A DNA stretch of 64,000 nt from Dipteronia dyeriana (GCA_032871835.1 CM065297.1:95253052-95317051); one strand, 5' to 3'; shown: positions 37,001-46,928, counted from the stretch's first letter. The notes: a model not told the origin generated them from the letters alone. A program made the numbers and translations.

Positions 37001-38212
37001 TTGGTACAAGTTCCCTTTTTGTTCCAAAAAGAAAATGTATTATCTGACCAGAGCATCATTATACGATACCCACTGTGTTAGTTTGTGTGCCCTCATTCAT
37101 GCTCTTTCGTCCTATGTTTTTCTAAAAAAATGTTTTTTGCATTCATTCATTATTGAATATTTTCTGATTCTTCTATATGCTTGTAGGTGGGGACATTACG
37201 AGGAAAAAGAAATTGCTTAAGAAACAGGTGCCTTAGTTTTACTTGCCAGAAAATTATTTTATATTTGTCAAAAGCATGTTCTCTCTATTGATCTTCAATG
37301 CTGTTGGTGATCATCAAATTATTTAGTTCATTACAATTGTTGGGACTGGTTTGTGCCAAGAGAAATATCTGAGTCTAGAGGCATTTTCCTGGAATAAATA
37401 TAACAGTGAAGGTTTGACCTTATCATTTTCAGAAGCTTTGCTTGATAGTTGGCTAATATTGCAATGTTTACTTTTTCCATTTAGTTTAATTAATTTTCCA
37501 TTTTCCACTAGAATTGATGTTGACATTCTGAGATACCCATGGAGGATTGGACCTGAGGTAGAGTGGAGGATTTGTATATAAACATGAAGACAAATAGGCA
37601 TGTAATTGGTAGTATGACAGGAGAAATAAATTTGTGATAGTTTATAGACTATAATGACCCTTATTTTTTCGAATAGAGTGATAGTTAATAGACTTTAAGG
37701 ACCTTTATTTGTACGTTCTTGCTAGTAGGCATCATCCATGTACATTTTAAATATTATGACGTGCTATGTTCGCATATCTCAAGAACAAATATAGCTGAAC
37801 TTATTTCTAGCTTAGTAGCTTTTTATAATGACCAAGTTATTTGATACATTTTGTTCAATGCAACACAGGAAATGGCTACTGACTCGATCATTTAAGTCTC
37901 ACACTTTCATTAGTATAATGATTAGCAGTGAAAGAATCCATATTTTGCTGATGTTTTTACTTTTGAATTTGAAGGCTCAATTTAGTACACTGGATTATAA
38001 CCATAACGTGCTGAAAATTAAGTTTAGCTTAGCGTTATTTTAGCAAATTGTAAGAAACAAGCCAAGGAGATTATGAATTTGTGAATATTGTTTCCCTCTC
38101 TGCATTTTGTGTTCAGGCTGAAGGGAAGAAAAGAATGAAGGCTATAGGTAAAGTTGATGTACCTCAAGAAGCTTTCATGGCTGTATTAAAACTTGAAAAG
38201 GAGGTTTTGTGA
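10093..38212 (+). CDS. LEPA: Chloroplast translation factor LepA/EF4 (GTPase), 22 exons, 680 aa
   Basis: Exons: 10093-10329, 10483-10659, 12499-12585, 13593-13649, 13897-13962, 14623-14685, 16775-16819, 16967-17067, 25201-25297, 25551-25622, 28592-28746, 28850-28907, 29775-29855, 29975-30061, 30833-30904, 31577-31711, 31860-31933, 32500-32587, 35601-35678, 36478-36553, 37187-37227, 38117-38212. All introns are GT-AG and the spliced frame is open. Residues 1 to about 75 are a Ser-rich plastid transit peptide. GTPase motifs: G1 AHIDHGKS (92-99), G2 RERGITIK (129-136), G3 DTPGH (157-161), G4 NKID (211-214), G5 SAK (242-244). Elongation-factor domain 2, the EF-G-like domains and the basic LepA C-terminal domain ('RKKKLLKKQ', '[17 protein letters not shown]') follow. 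Length matches the Arabidopsis orthologue (about 680 aa). LepA acts on plastid ribosomes in translation. The ATG at 10093 is the first in frame. Exons make up 7% of the gene span. Confidence 0.96.
10660..12498 (+). other. LepA intron 2, no feature recognised
   Basis: 1.8 kb of T-rich intron. A short (TTTA)n run lies at about 11583-11603. I see no coding remnant or element end that I can support. Confidence 0.5.
12586..13592 (+). other. LepA intron 3, no feature recognised
   Basis: AT-rich intron with a short (TC)n tract at about 12977-13007; nothing else is identified. Confidence 0.5.
13963..14622 (+). other. LepA intron 5, no feature recognised
   Basis: An open frame at 14161-14547 has no recognisable similarity, a composition like the surrounding intron, and no splice context. 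Confidence 0.5.
14790..15640 (-). pseudogene. Decayed Copia element in LepA intron 6 (gag and RT scraps)
   Basis: Read on the minus strand, about 15640-15200 gives a broken gag core ('[12 protein letters not shown]', then '[17 protein letters not shown]') with in-frame stops. About 15010-14790 gives a piece of Copia reverse transcriptase ('[16 protein letters not shown]', then 'MDVNNAF'), matching the region before the catalytic YVDD. Only about 190 bp separates the two, where an intact element would have protease and integrase, so most of pol is deleted. No LTRs are recognised. Confidence 0.6.
15765..15850 (-). pseudogene. rrn16: Nuclear plastid DNA insert: 5' end of chloroplast 16S rRNA gene
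   Basis: Read on the minus strand, this segment matches the start of the plastid small-subunit rRNA gene: the GGAGAGTTCGATC 5' end, then GGCTCAGGATGAAC, GCATGCTTAACACATGCAAG and ACGGGAAGTGG. It diverges abruptly afterwards, so only about 86 bp is present. Nearly all differences from the plastid sequence are C-to-T or G-to-A, mostly at CpG. That is the decay expected of a methylated nuclear plastid insert (NUPT). The plant mitochondrial SSU rRNA has a different sequence here (no GGATGAACGCTGGCGGCATG block). Confidence 0.8.
15990..16110 (-). repeat. TRIM-like element fragment in intron 6
   Basis: A primer-binding-site-like GCTCTAATACCA (minus strand TGGTATTAGAGC, cf. initiator tRNA-Met 3' end) is followed by AGTTAGTAACTATTAAACC and AAAAGCTTAAGTTATTA. 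The same order of motifs recurs in introns 8 and 10. No coding capacity. Confidence 0.5.
17141..17328 (-). repeat. 3' LTR of intron-8 Copia
   Basis: 188 bp, TG...CA ends on the minus strand; near-identical to 22323-22511. Confidence 0.93.
17336..21713 (-). pseudogene. Copia gag-pol polyprotein gene of the intron-8 element (broken)
   Basis: Gag starts at 21713 ('MGNGDEESD'). There is a frameshift near 21560, then the gag core (21448-20960) and a zinc knuckle '[14 protein letters not shown]' (about 20956-20910). Protease '[11 protein letters not shown]' keeps the DSG triad (about 20710-20680). The pre-integrase motif 'HRRLGH' follows, then integrase core (20280-19450) where 'LRSANGGEY' has Ala at 19939-19941 in place of the catalytic Asp. 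Reverse transcriptase runs 18850-17834 with YVDD (18314-18325) and an in-frame stop at 18395-18397. RNase H runs to 17336 ('[14 protein letters not shown]', '[10 protein letters not shown]') with frame breaks near 17640-17830. The polyprotein cannot be made intact. The proteins would package, copy and integrate the element. Confidence 0.88.
21714..22310 (-). other. 5' leader of the intron-8 Copia
   Basis: Non-coding stretch between primer-binding site and gag. It holds a T-run (about 21779-21795), an (AT)n tract (21808-21850) and a partial internal duplication: GACGTGGGTCGCTGATGGAG... at 21864 resembles AACGAGGGTCGCTGTAGGAG at 22020, each followed by GGGTCGGGTC. Open frames on both strands here are by-products of the repeat. 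Confidence 0.6.
22323..22511 (-). repeat. 5' LTR of intron-8 Copia
   Basis: 189 bp, next to the tRNA-Met-type primer-binding site at 22311-22322. Confidence 0.93.
22920..24986 (-). mobile_element. Truncated Copia element in intron 8 (5' LTR, gag, protease)
   Basis: The 5' LTR is 24800-24986 (187 bp; TGTTAAAGTT...TGTTAACA on the minus strand), followed by primer-binding site TGGTATCAGAGC (24788-24799). Gag runs from about 24315 to 23600 with an RG-rich stretch '[18 protein letters not shown]' and a knuckle '[13 protein letters not shown]' (first Cys context broken by a stop). The protease region 23448-23005 has '[12 protein letters not shown]', with Tyr in place of the Ser of the DSG motif. 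A stop follows at 23005, and recognisable sequence ('[16 protein letters not shown]') fades out by about 22930. Integrase, RT, RNase H and 3' LTR are missing. Confidence 0.82.
24800..24986 (-). repeat. 5' LTR of the truncated Copia
   Basis: 187 bp with TG...CA ends, abutting the tRNA-Met-type primer-binding site. No partner LTR is in the window. Confidence 0.75.
26208..26683. repeat. Inverted-end repeat element rich in AGGCG motifs
   Basis: The left end TGTAGTCATAGTTATTAAAGG and the reverse complement of the right end (ACTACAGCCATAGTTAGTAAAAG) match over about 20 bp with few differences. Inside are degenerate GAGGC/AAGGCG/GGCGCGCC-type stretches (26250-26335 and 26585-26660) seen in non-autonomous repeats of many plant genomes. 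No coding sequence. Probably a MITE-like unit; superfamily unknown. Confidence 0.5.
28000..28290 (-). repeat. TRIM-like element in intron 10
   Basis: On the minus strand: primer-binding-like TGATATTAGAGC (28218-28229), short internal region, polypurine GAGGGGGTGTGTTAG at about 28070-28083. Flanking LTR-like stretches share AATAAAGCC(A/G)A. Motif order equals the elements of introns 6 and 8. Confidence 0.5.
29125..29185 (+). repeat. (ATT)n microsatellite in intron 12
   Basis: About ten ATT units with interruptions. Confidence 0.9.
31030..31510 (-). pseudogene. Copia RNase H / 3' end remnant in intron 15
   Basis: The minus strand from about 31430 to 31185 reads as the end of a Copia RNase H: '[12 protein letters not shown]', then '[19 protein letters not shown]' and 'CSKLDIEDI' with stops. 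It is followed by a polypurine-like remnant and probable LTR sequence (31030-31180). Related 35-bp pieces containing CTAACCATAGTTTC/CTAGGCATAGTTTCCTAA recur at about 31130-31175, 31400-31440 and 31497-31535. Confidence 0.6.
32707..35235. mobile_element. DNA transposon with terminal inverted repeats in intron 18 (outer element)
   Basis: It begins TGTAGAGGTGGCAA and ends TTGCCACCACTGCA (12 of 14 inverted match). Longer inverted similarity follows: TTCAGATTGTCTGATCC against the complement of GGATCGAATAATCTGAA. The 11-bp direct repeat ACTACTTAGTA lies on both sides (32695-32705 and 35238-35248), with one and two filler bases. The end sequence (AGAGGTGGCAA) resembles plant hAT-type non-autonomous elements; superfamily is inference. 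No transposase is seen. A second transposon sits inside (32989-34256). Confidence 0.75.
32989..34256. mobile_element. Mutator-type non-autonomous element nested in the outer element
   Basis: Terminal inverted repeats of about 90 bp: the left end GGACTAATTGCACAAACATC and the reverse complement of the right end GGACTAACTGCACAAACGTC stay alignable through ATAATTGCACAAATATCCCC. Flanks TTATTTTTA (left) and TTAATTTTA (right) match 8 of 9, the 9-bp duplication typical of Mutator-like elements. The interior (33600-34000) has repeated ATGGAG/CTCCAT motifs and an open minus-strand frame (33919-33614, 101 aa) of unknown origin, which could be captured host sequence. No transposase. Confidence 0.75.
35249..35600 (+). 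other. Rest of LepA intron 18
   Basis: Unremarkable T-rich intron sequence ending in the acceptor TTTTCAATCCAG. Confidence 0.6.
35679..36477 (+). other. LepA intron 19, no feature recognised
   Basis: 0.8 kb of AT-rich intron. Confidence 0.6.
36554..38116 (+). other. LepA introns 20 and 21 (with exon 21 at 37187-37227)
   Basis: AT-rich. Open frames here (36605-37220, 37323-37601) overlap on both strands and have no recognisable similarity. Confidence 0.6.
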
Positions 38213-38346
38213 ATTGTGATCATCTTTATGTTGTACTTAATATGTAACATTATTGTCAATTGAATAATTAATTCATTGTGAAAGGGGTATAAGAATCTTT
38301 TACTTGTATTTCTTGCTTTTTATTTATTATTTAAAGACTATTGCCC

Positions 38347-38352
38347 AATAAA
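38347..38352 (+). terminator. Likely poly(A) signal of the LepA gene
   Basis: AATAAA lies 135 bp after the stop codon, within T-rich 3'-UTR-like sequence. Plant poly(A) signals are loose, so this is only the best candidate. Confidence 0.4.
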
Positions 38353-38539
38353 ATAACAAATTTTGAGTCGGTGAATCAACATAAAACTTTGTGAGGAGAA
38401 ACATCTGGAGGGTGACTCATTTGGCTCATTTGCAACACTACATGAAAGGCAATGGATGGATTCCCAGTATACTAGATGGAACTGTCAATCCCATAATCTT
38501 CCTTGTTCACTTGGTAGCATAACTAAAATAGTATGTGTT

Positions 38540-38850
38540 GGGAAATGTATGTAGATGGCAGTTGAGTTGCATAGACCCCTGAATTGTAAGGTCAGGGTCC
38601 AGGAGAATCCAATCTCCTTCCCAAGATTAAATCGACAAGACCCCGAATGCCCACTTTCCTCCATGACATATTGAAGTGAACAAACCTGTATTGTAATAGT
38701 ACTTCAGCAAAGGAATATCCAGCCAATCATAAATTTCGCTCCTAAGCGGCACAGCTGAAGCAGACATCGGTTTCGATTCGAGGATCTCCCATCTTCTGGT
38801 TTGTAATAGAGTTGAAACCACATCAGCAAAGTTAAGTCAGGATTATATAT
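38540..38850 (-). pseudogene. Unidentified coding-like fragment downstream of LepA
   Basis: The minus-strand frame 38821-38627 ('TRRWEILESKPMSASAVPL', 'SEIYDWLDIPLLKYYYNTG', 'CHGGKWAFGVLS') has balanced, protein-like composition unlike the surrounding AT-rich frames. After a stop it continues in frame with 'SWEGDWILLDPDLTIQGSM'. I do not recognise the family. It may be an exon of a decayed or captured cellular gene. It lies between the LepA 3' end and the left LTR of the large Copia. Confidence 0.25.
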
Positions 38851-38929
38851 TATTTGCTGTGGTGGATGAAGAATTAGAATCCAAACCCAGAACATCAGAT
38901 AACAACTATAAAACCAGTCATTAACTTCA

Positions 38930-39414
38930 AGTTGTGTATAAATAATATAATGAACAATTAAACTGATGAGAAATAATGAGAGGGATATAATAAATAACAA
39001 ACAAATGAACCAGACGAGAGTGATTAGAGAAGAGATTTACTCGTAGTATTGATTTTTAAGTGATCAGCTTTTACAAAAGGATAAGAGACATTTATAGGCA
39101 GAGGGGTGGTGATGACCACTTGCATGGTGATGATGATGAAACCAAGTAGGTGAAGTTAAGTTGAGTAATCAATGAGAGGCGGTGGAAATCCATCTAATCA
39201 CAACACTTCACTTTAGATTTCCACCATTTGTATTGTTTTTTTAACTTAGGTGAAATATATAAGATGATCTTCTGGATCCAGTGAAATTAGATATTCTTAA
39301 AACTATCTCATTAAAAACCTTGTTGGGAAAACCTAGTTAGACAAAACCTGATCAAAGAGAAAAATAGTATATTGCACAAATGTCCATTCAAAACATTGCT
39401 CTCTCTGATTGAAC
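38930..39414 (-). repeat. 3' LTR of the large Copia
   Basis: Starts (plus) AGTTGTGTATAAATAATATA, closely matching 46864 onward (TGTTGTGTATAAATAATATA). The exact boundary at the polypurine side is uncertain by a few bases. Confidence 0.7.
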
Positions 39415-39424
39415 GCTCCCCCTC

Positions 39425-42400
39425 ATAAAAACTTCAGTATTAATCTTGTAATTTACAAAGTCGACGCATGTCTATTCCATATACTAACGTCTCAAAAATT
39501 GATGTAGGCAATATTTTAGTAAACAGATCTGTAAGATTATCGGTAGACCGTATTTGCTTAACATCAATTTATCGGCTCTATTGAAGCTCATGAGTATTGA
39601 AGAATTTAGAATAAATATGTTTGGTTATATCTCCTTAGATATATCAATTTCTTATTTAAGCAATACAAACCTAATTATCTTCAAATATCGACGTTGACAT
39701 ATCTGTAGATAATGAAAATCCACAAGTATTTTGCATATGATGAATAACTGACCTTAGCCAAACACATTATCGGCTTGCTTCGTGAAGTGTGATAATCTCA
39801 AAATGATTAAAGGATGTAGCAACCAAAGTCTGTTTTGTGGATCGTCATGATATTATTGTGTCATTAAGGGTAAAAACATATATTGTTTGTGAACGAGCTT
39901 TATGGGAATCAGATAAAGACCCGGCATCAACATAACCAATTAAACCTGAAAAATTTTAGGTATAAAATATTCCTAAATCTTTCGTTCCACTAAGGTCGTG
40001 AAAAAGATGTTTGATCTCATTCCATTGTCTTTGAATTGGTGCTGAACTGAATCTAGCAAGTACAATCACAAATAATGCAATATCTGGTCTAGTACATTGA
40101 GTCAGTTATACAAAGCACCAATTACATTAAGATATGGTACCTCAGGACCAAATATCTTTTCACCATTTTCTTTTGGACGGAATGGATCCTTTTTAGAATT
40201 AACAGTTCTAACAATTGTATGAGTACTTAATGGATGAGCATTATCCATATGGAATCTTTTTAAAATCCTTTCAACATATGTTGATTGATGGACAAATATT
40301 TCATTGATCTATGCTTGATCTCGAGGCCGAGACAATATTTTGTTTTTCCCAAATCTTTCATTTCGAATTCCTTTTTCAAAATATTCAACAGTTTTCAAGA
40401 GCGCTCCAGGAGTTCCAGTTGAATTCATATCATCCATATAAACTACTACGATAGCAAATCCAGATTCTAATTTCTTTATTTAAGCACATAAGTGTATAGA
40501 ATTATTAATATGTCCTTCTTTTATCAGATATTCACTGAGACGGTTATACAACATCTGTCCAGATTGTTTTAATCCATATAAGGACCTCTGTAATTTTATC
40601 GAATACAAATTACGAGATATCAAGTTACATGCTTATGACATTTTAAATCCTTAAGGGATTTTCATGTAAATATCTGAATTCAATGAACCATATAGATAAG
40701 TGGTCACTATGTCCATCAGACACTTTTCAAGTATTTCCAAGACAACCATGATTATCAAAAATCGAAACGTAATTATATCCATTACCGGTGAATATGCTTC
40801 ATCAAAATCGATGTCAGGTCTCTATGAGAAACCATGTGCTATGAGTCGTGTCTTATATATCACGACTTCGTTTTTCTCATTACGTTTCCGTATAAAAACT
40901 CATTTATATCCAACAGGTTTGACGTATTCAGGTGTTTGGATTATCTATCCAAATACTTTATGTTTGGCTAATGAAATCAATTCTGTTTGAATTACTTCTT
41001 TCCATTTAGGCCAATCAGACCTCTGCCTACAATCATCGAGATTATGTGGTTCATAATCATCATTTATAATTTATGTTGCCACTGTGTATGAAAATACATC
41101 ATCGATGATTGTTTCTTAACGATTCCAAAATTCTCTTGTATAATTTATAGAAATTCCCTCAAATCTATATTTTTGTATCTCCTCTAAGGTTCCTTCCTCT
41201 ATAGGGGTTTTCCCCACTCTAATGACATGTGTCCCTTCAGGGATATTTAACTCTTTAGAGAAAGTGGATTTATTTATTTTTCTATTTTGGGGAACAATAT
41301 CTTTTGAACCAAATGGTCTACCACGCTTCTAGCGTGCAATAAATGATTATTTTGCTATCAATTGTTTAGATTGTTTTTTTTTAAATCACCCTTATTGATA
41401 CATTAACAGTCGGGATGTATGATTTTATTACCCTAATAGCATTTGTAAATGCATCTGATAACTGATTTGTTATTGTTTGAAGATGTATTATCTTATGTAC
41501 TTTGTTGTCACATTAAGATGTGTATCTAAATGAATTAGACTAGGAACTGTCCAGGAAAGTTCACGCTTCTCTTCAGAGGAAGTCCTTTTTTTATAGGAAT
41601 TTTTCGGTAGCATGACATATCAACAAAGATAGCGGATAATCTGGAATATATGGCAGACCACGTCATCAGAGAAGAAAAACAATCTCCAGTGATTGGCGAG
41701 CAGTCGGATGAACTGAGCGGGTAAAATAGACCGAATCGGGTATAGAAAACCGATCGGGTAAATATGCACGGTCGAAAAAGTCAATAGATCAACATTTGCC
41801 CAAGTCAAAGTTGATGTTACTAGACAGAGTGGTCAAAATAAACCGATCGGTCAAGATAGGTTAAAACCCGATCCCGTAGCAAAACCGATACGGGAAAGAG
41901 GACTTGGTCAGGATGGAAAACACTCCCGATTATGTATGATCGGGGAAAGAGGACCCGGCCAGGTTAGGAAATGATCGGCCAATAGATGCTCAGTCAAGAT
42001 AGTAACACAAGTTCAACTACGACTCAAATACAAAGAAGAATCATATCTAAACAAGGAATCTAGAACCACATTCCAATAAGGAAATATTACTATTTCCTAC
42101 TGCATATCAATGAGTCTAGATCAAGCAATAGCTCTGCTCTTCTAGAAGATTGCGCACCAATCAGGAAATAAGTCCTAAACGGATTACTTAGCTAAAAGTT
42201 CTACGAAGATTCTAATTCAATGTGCAAGATCTCCGAAACAGAAAAGAAGTTAAATACGACTTCAACAAGTAACAAGTTCTAGTTAAACACTACCATATTT
42301 CCTTACTTGTTCAACATGGATTAGGGTTCTATGCATATATAAATAGACCCATATCTAATTTTATTAAGGGAGAGATCTAACGATCTAAGTATCAAGGGAT

Positions 42401-45366
42401 CATACGATCCGAAATACAGATGGATCTATCCACCTATGTGTAACAAGCATAACAACTACTCGAGAGAATGAGAGAATGAGTGTGTTATCATTCTATTCAT
42501 AGTGGATTTCTTCTCGCTGTCACCGGCTACCGTGGATGTTTCCCCACTTTAGGGTTTTACCACGTAAAATACGTGTTATGCGTGATTTATCTTCTATTTC
42601 CTACTTGCCTACATTATCATTCACAAATACAAGCAAATTGTATCACACCCGCATAAAGAAAGAGGCTTCGATTATTCAACCCTAGACTGGATAAAGCTTT
42701 GATTTGCTTTCGTATTAATATTTAGTGGTTGACTTTTCAACGATCCAAAAATTACCGTCAACACTTTCTTTCCCCTAGTGATGGGAAATTAGTCTCATCA
42801 AAATGACAATCTACGAATTGTGCAGTAAAAATATCACCAGTCAAAGGTTCCAGTATCTAATAATTGATGGTGAATTAAGACCAACATATATTCCTAAATT
42901 TCTTTAGAGTCCCATTTTAGTTCTTTTTTTAGCACAATTAGGACATATACCGCACAACCAAATGTACGTAAATGAGATATATCTGGTTGATAGTCAAGTA
43001 CAAGTTTTACTAGTGAATACTAATGATAAGCAGTGCGCCGAAGCCGGATTAATGCAGCAGGATGTAAAATAGCACCCCTCATACAGAAATCAGTAATTGT
43101 GTTCGTGATAATAAAATCCTTGTAATTAGTTGGATTCATTTAATAAGTGGTTTCACTAATCTATTATGAGTATGAACATGTGGAACTAGATATTCAACAT
43201 CAATCCCGGCCACTTTGCAATTTCATCAAATGCCTTGGAAGTAAATTCACTAACATTATTAAGGCATATGGACTTAATTGAATAATCAAGAATATGTGCC
43301 CAAAGCCTAATAATCTATGCAAGAAATCTTGCAAAAGAAACATTAAATGTTGATAATAAGCAAATAAATGACCATCTGACAGATACGTCAACTAGAACCA
43401 TAAAATAGTGAAATGGTCAACTTGATGGATGAATAGGTTCACATATATCTCTTCTAATTCTTTATAACAATGATGGGGATTCAAAACCAACTTTAAAATA
43501 AGATGGTTTTACTGTTAATTTTTCTTGGGAACATGCAATACATAAATTCTCATGGGATAGAATAATATTCTAGTTCTTAAATGGATGTCTATGAGAATTT
43601 TTAATGATTCTACACATCATTGTAGATCCTGGGTAACTGAGGCGGTCATGCCAAAGTATAAACATTTTTGGATCTGAGAACTTCTAATTCATAACTGCAT
43701 AAATTTCTACACTTTTGATAATAGTGTAATATAATCCAAAACATAAAGCACACAACTTTTCTATAATGAGTTTCTTGCCTGAATCATGAGAAGTAATGTA
43801 TAGATATTCAATATTCTCATTATTTATAATTTCAATATGATATCTATTCCTCCGTATATCTTTGAAACTAAACAGATTCCTTTTGGATATGCTTGAATAT
43901 AATACATTATCGATACATAATTTAGTATTGTTAGGTAACAATATCATGGCTCTTACAAAGCCTTCTATCAGATCCGTTGGACCTGATAATGTATTAACAT
44001 TTGCGTTGAGCAAAATCAAATTCATAAGATATTTGACTCCGCAGAATTTTATGAGTTGTTGTACTATCAACTAGACATATATCTCATGCTTCTACTTTTC
44101 AATAACCCTCAATTTATCATTTAGATTCATTTTGTATGCTTTATAAAGAAAAATAAAATCCATATCAGACAAAGTGATCATAAAGTATATATTGCATTAG
44201 GATATATTTTACATGAGCATAATAACAAAGCAATACACTACAAGTAGTAATTAGACATATTTTACATACTAACAAAATAATACTACTAGAAGTAATATCC
44301 TTAGGTATGGACAGATTCATTACCAATTTAAGCAGTTGGCTTGTCTTTCGGGTCATCAAAGAAATCTGTCACATTGAGAAGTGTGATATCCTTAGGATAT
44401 GAATCTTCAATGAAATGAGTTTCAAGTTTCTTTATTTTTCCTTTGATTGATGATTGATACAGATCCACGTGATGTTTAGGATTATTACATTCATTTGACC
44501 AATGATTATAACAGCCACACCTAAAACAAACACTATCATTTGCAATAGGCCTATTTTGAATATCTTTTCCTTTATACTGTTTGACCTCATAAACATTCCA
44601 CTTATGTTGAGTGTTTTGGTTATAACAACCGATCCATAATAACCACGTCATCTTTTAAAGCTACAACCATGCCCCCGACTAGGATTACGACCATAACCAT
44701 AGTCGTGATCAGGATTACGATCATACCCACAGCCACGACCACGACTATGGTATCCGGTAGTATTAAAATTCATTTATGGGAATGTTGTAAAATCAATCGG
44801 GTGTGATCTTGGATTTTTTTATTAGTAGCTCATTGTGTTTTTCTGCTACTAAAAGGCATGAGATCAGTTCCAAATATTTTAAGAATCTGCGTTCTCTATA
44901 TTGTTGTTGCAATATTATGTTTGAGGCATGGAAAGTTGTGAATGTGTTTTCCAACATATCTTTTTCACATACCTCTTCACCATATAATTTCATCCTTGTT
45001 GTGATTCTGAACAAAGTAGAATTATATCCAGAAACTGATTTGTGGTCCGGAAACTGTTAATGCAACCATTCGTATCTAACATTTGGCAATATAACATCTG
45101 GTTGATGGTTATATCGATCTTTTAGTTCCTACCATAGATCTTCAGGTTCTGTGATAGTAAGACACTGAGCCTTTAAATTTTCTTTCAAATGATGACAAAT
45201 TATCACCATTGTTATGGATTTATCCTATTCATTTGCCTGGCTACCATCATCAATGCTATAATACATGCCTTGGGATTTTAAATATAACCCAGTATCAATA
45301 ACCCAAGACATATAATTGTCTCCTGATACTTCGAGTGCATCAAACTTCAAATTCGCAAGTTTAGGC
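39425..45366 (-). pseudogene. Copia gag-pol gene of the large element (heavily broken)
   Basis: On the minus strand gag starts at about 45366 ('MPKLANLKFDALEVSGDNYMSW' region), with a helical core 'LENTFTTFHASNIILQQQYRER' (45014-44793 frame). A Gly/Arg-rich stretch follows (44770-44660), then the CCHC knuckle 'CFRCGCYNHWSNEC' (about 44530-44485). The protease/pre-integrase part is 44070-43684 ('LNANVNTLSGPTDLIEGF', 'SKRNLFSFKDIRRN'). Integrase scraps run 43560-42770, and RT and RNase H scraps 41100-39430 ('STDNLTDLFTKILPTSIFE' near 39540-39500). Many stops and frameshifts; no catalytic domain is complete. The solo LTR at 41613-42763 interrupts the integrase-RT region. Confidence 0.75.
41613..42763 (-). 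mobile_element. Probable solo LTR inside the large Copia
   Basis: Read on the minus strand it starts TGTTGACGGTAATTTTTGG and ends ATATGTCA (TG...CA form). It interrupts the Copia reading context on both sides ('FDETNFPSL' at 42800; 'ELSWTVPS' at 41550). It encodes nothing and differs in base composition (higher GC, CGATC/CGGG motifs) from the host. Flanking 5-mers do not match, so boundaries or orientation may be slightly off. LTR family not identified. Confidence 0.5.
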
Positions 45367-45379
45367 ATGCTTACAGCTT

Positions 45380-46851
45380 CTTTTCTGTAAATTAAACTGT
45401 AAATTTAATTTAGTGTGATTGTAATTAAACAGCATAATAAATAAATCCAGAACTATAGGTTCTGGGAACATAGCATAAATCAATCTCATATATTGCGTAT
45501 AATTAAATGCGAATATTGAAAAAGCATAACAAATAAATCCATAACTATATATAGGTTTAGTAGACACGACCGTAGCCAGTCTCTGGCTCAGTTTGACATT
45601 GTTATGCTGTGGGGAGAAGTGCTTCTGAAATTGTTGTGAGGGGAATTGCTTTTGGAATTGCTGTGGGAAGAATCAGATGAGTGTTTGGTAAACTGATTTT
45701 CAAAAATGCTGTGAGAACTAAAAACAATTTCAATGTGTTTGGTAAACTGATATAAAAAGTGTTGTGAGTGTGTAAAATTACTAAAAGGACAAAGACATCT
45801 AAATGGTACTAATTTGCTATACTTTATTATTTTTTGTTTATTTGTATTTAGTGTTAAGTGTTATATAATTATGGTCCTTTATTGAATTAATTATCTTTAT
45901 TTTTTATTATACTGTATTTAATTAATTAGTCCTATTTCTTTATTTCTTTATTTCGTTACTTTATTCTACTTTATTTTTTATTTAATTTTTATTTTATTTT
46001 ATTGAATTAATTATGGAAACATTTTTTTTTGTACAAAAATATAAGCCTAATTTTTTTGTTAAATTTCGTTAAAGGTAAGGACAAAGTTGGAAAGTTAGTA
46101 ACATTTCATTTAATATCACTGTAGCGCGTTTTCTAAAAGCAGAAGCCAAAATCCAAAAGCATATATTTGTAGCTTCTCAAAAACTCAGTTGGGAGAAGCT
46201 AAAAGTGACCAAAAGCACTTCCCCATGATTTTACCAAACACCCCGTCTGAGGGCCATAATCACTTTTGACCCCAAAAGCAGCTGGGGAAGCAATGCCAAA
46301 CTGAGCCTCTGTCGACACAGTCGTAACTAGTCTTATATATTGTATATAATTAAATGCGAATATTGAAAAAGCATAATAAATAAATTCATAACTATATATA
46401 AGTTCTGTTGATAGCATAAGTCATCTTGTATACGAAACTATATATAGGTTCTGTTAGGGGCATAAGATCACCTAATATATTGCATATAAATAAATACGAA
46501 TATTTAAAAAAAAAACATAATAAATAAATCCATAAATATATATAGGTTTTGTCGATACAACCATAGTCAGTCTTTGTCGATACAGCCGCAGTCAATCTTA
46601 TATACTACGAATAATTAAATGTGAATATTGAAAAATCATAATAAATAAATTCATAACTATATATAGGTTCCGTTGATGGTATAAGTCATCTTGTATACGA
46701 AATTATAAATAGGTTTTGTTAGGGGCATAAGCTCACCTGATATATTGTATATTAATAAATGTGAATATTTAAAAAGCATAATAAATAAATCTATAATACT
46801 GAGATGTAAGTAAATCACTCATAAGAGGATCATTTTTACTTACAAGCAAAT
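45380..46851 (-). repeat. Tandem repeats in the Copia leader
   Basis: Units containing ATAATTAAATG(C/T)GAATATT, then GCATAATAAATAAAT and CATAACTATATATAGGTT recur at about 45470-45560, 46330-46410, 46470-46555, 46600-46680 and 46740-46800. A longer unit of roughly 260 bp repeats GTCGA(C/T)ACAG...TAGGGGCATAAG twice. The array is split by the MITE at 45585-46307. Confidence 0.75.
45585..46307. mobile_element. PIF/Harbinger-type MITE (723 bp) in the Copia leader
   Basis: Ends GGCTCAGTTTGACATTG and (reverse complement of the right end) GGCTCAGTTTGGCATTG match closely. It is flanked by TCT on both sides (45582-45584, 46308-46310), a 3-bp duplication as for PIF/Harbinger elements (usually TTA/TWA). 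The neighbouring tandem-repeat copy supplies the uninterrupted target (CAGTCTTTGTCG at 46568). Related to the elements at 48421 and 51555. Confidence 0.75.
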
Positions 46852-46928
46852 GTGCTGATAACATGTTGTGTATAAATAATATAATCAACAAATAAACTGA
46901 TGAGAAATAGTGAGAGTGATATAATAAA

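Noticed and set aside
36605..37220. Overlapping frames in LepA intron 20
   Set aside because: No similarity, present on both strands, within a spliced intron.
40700..40990. Plus-strand 96-codon frame
   Set aside because: Antisense shadow of the decayed RT of the large Copia.
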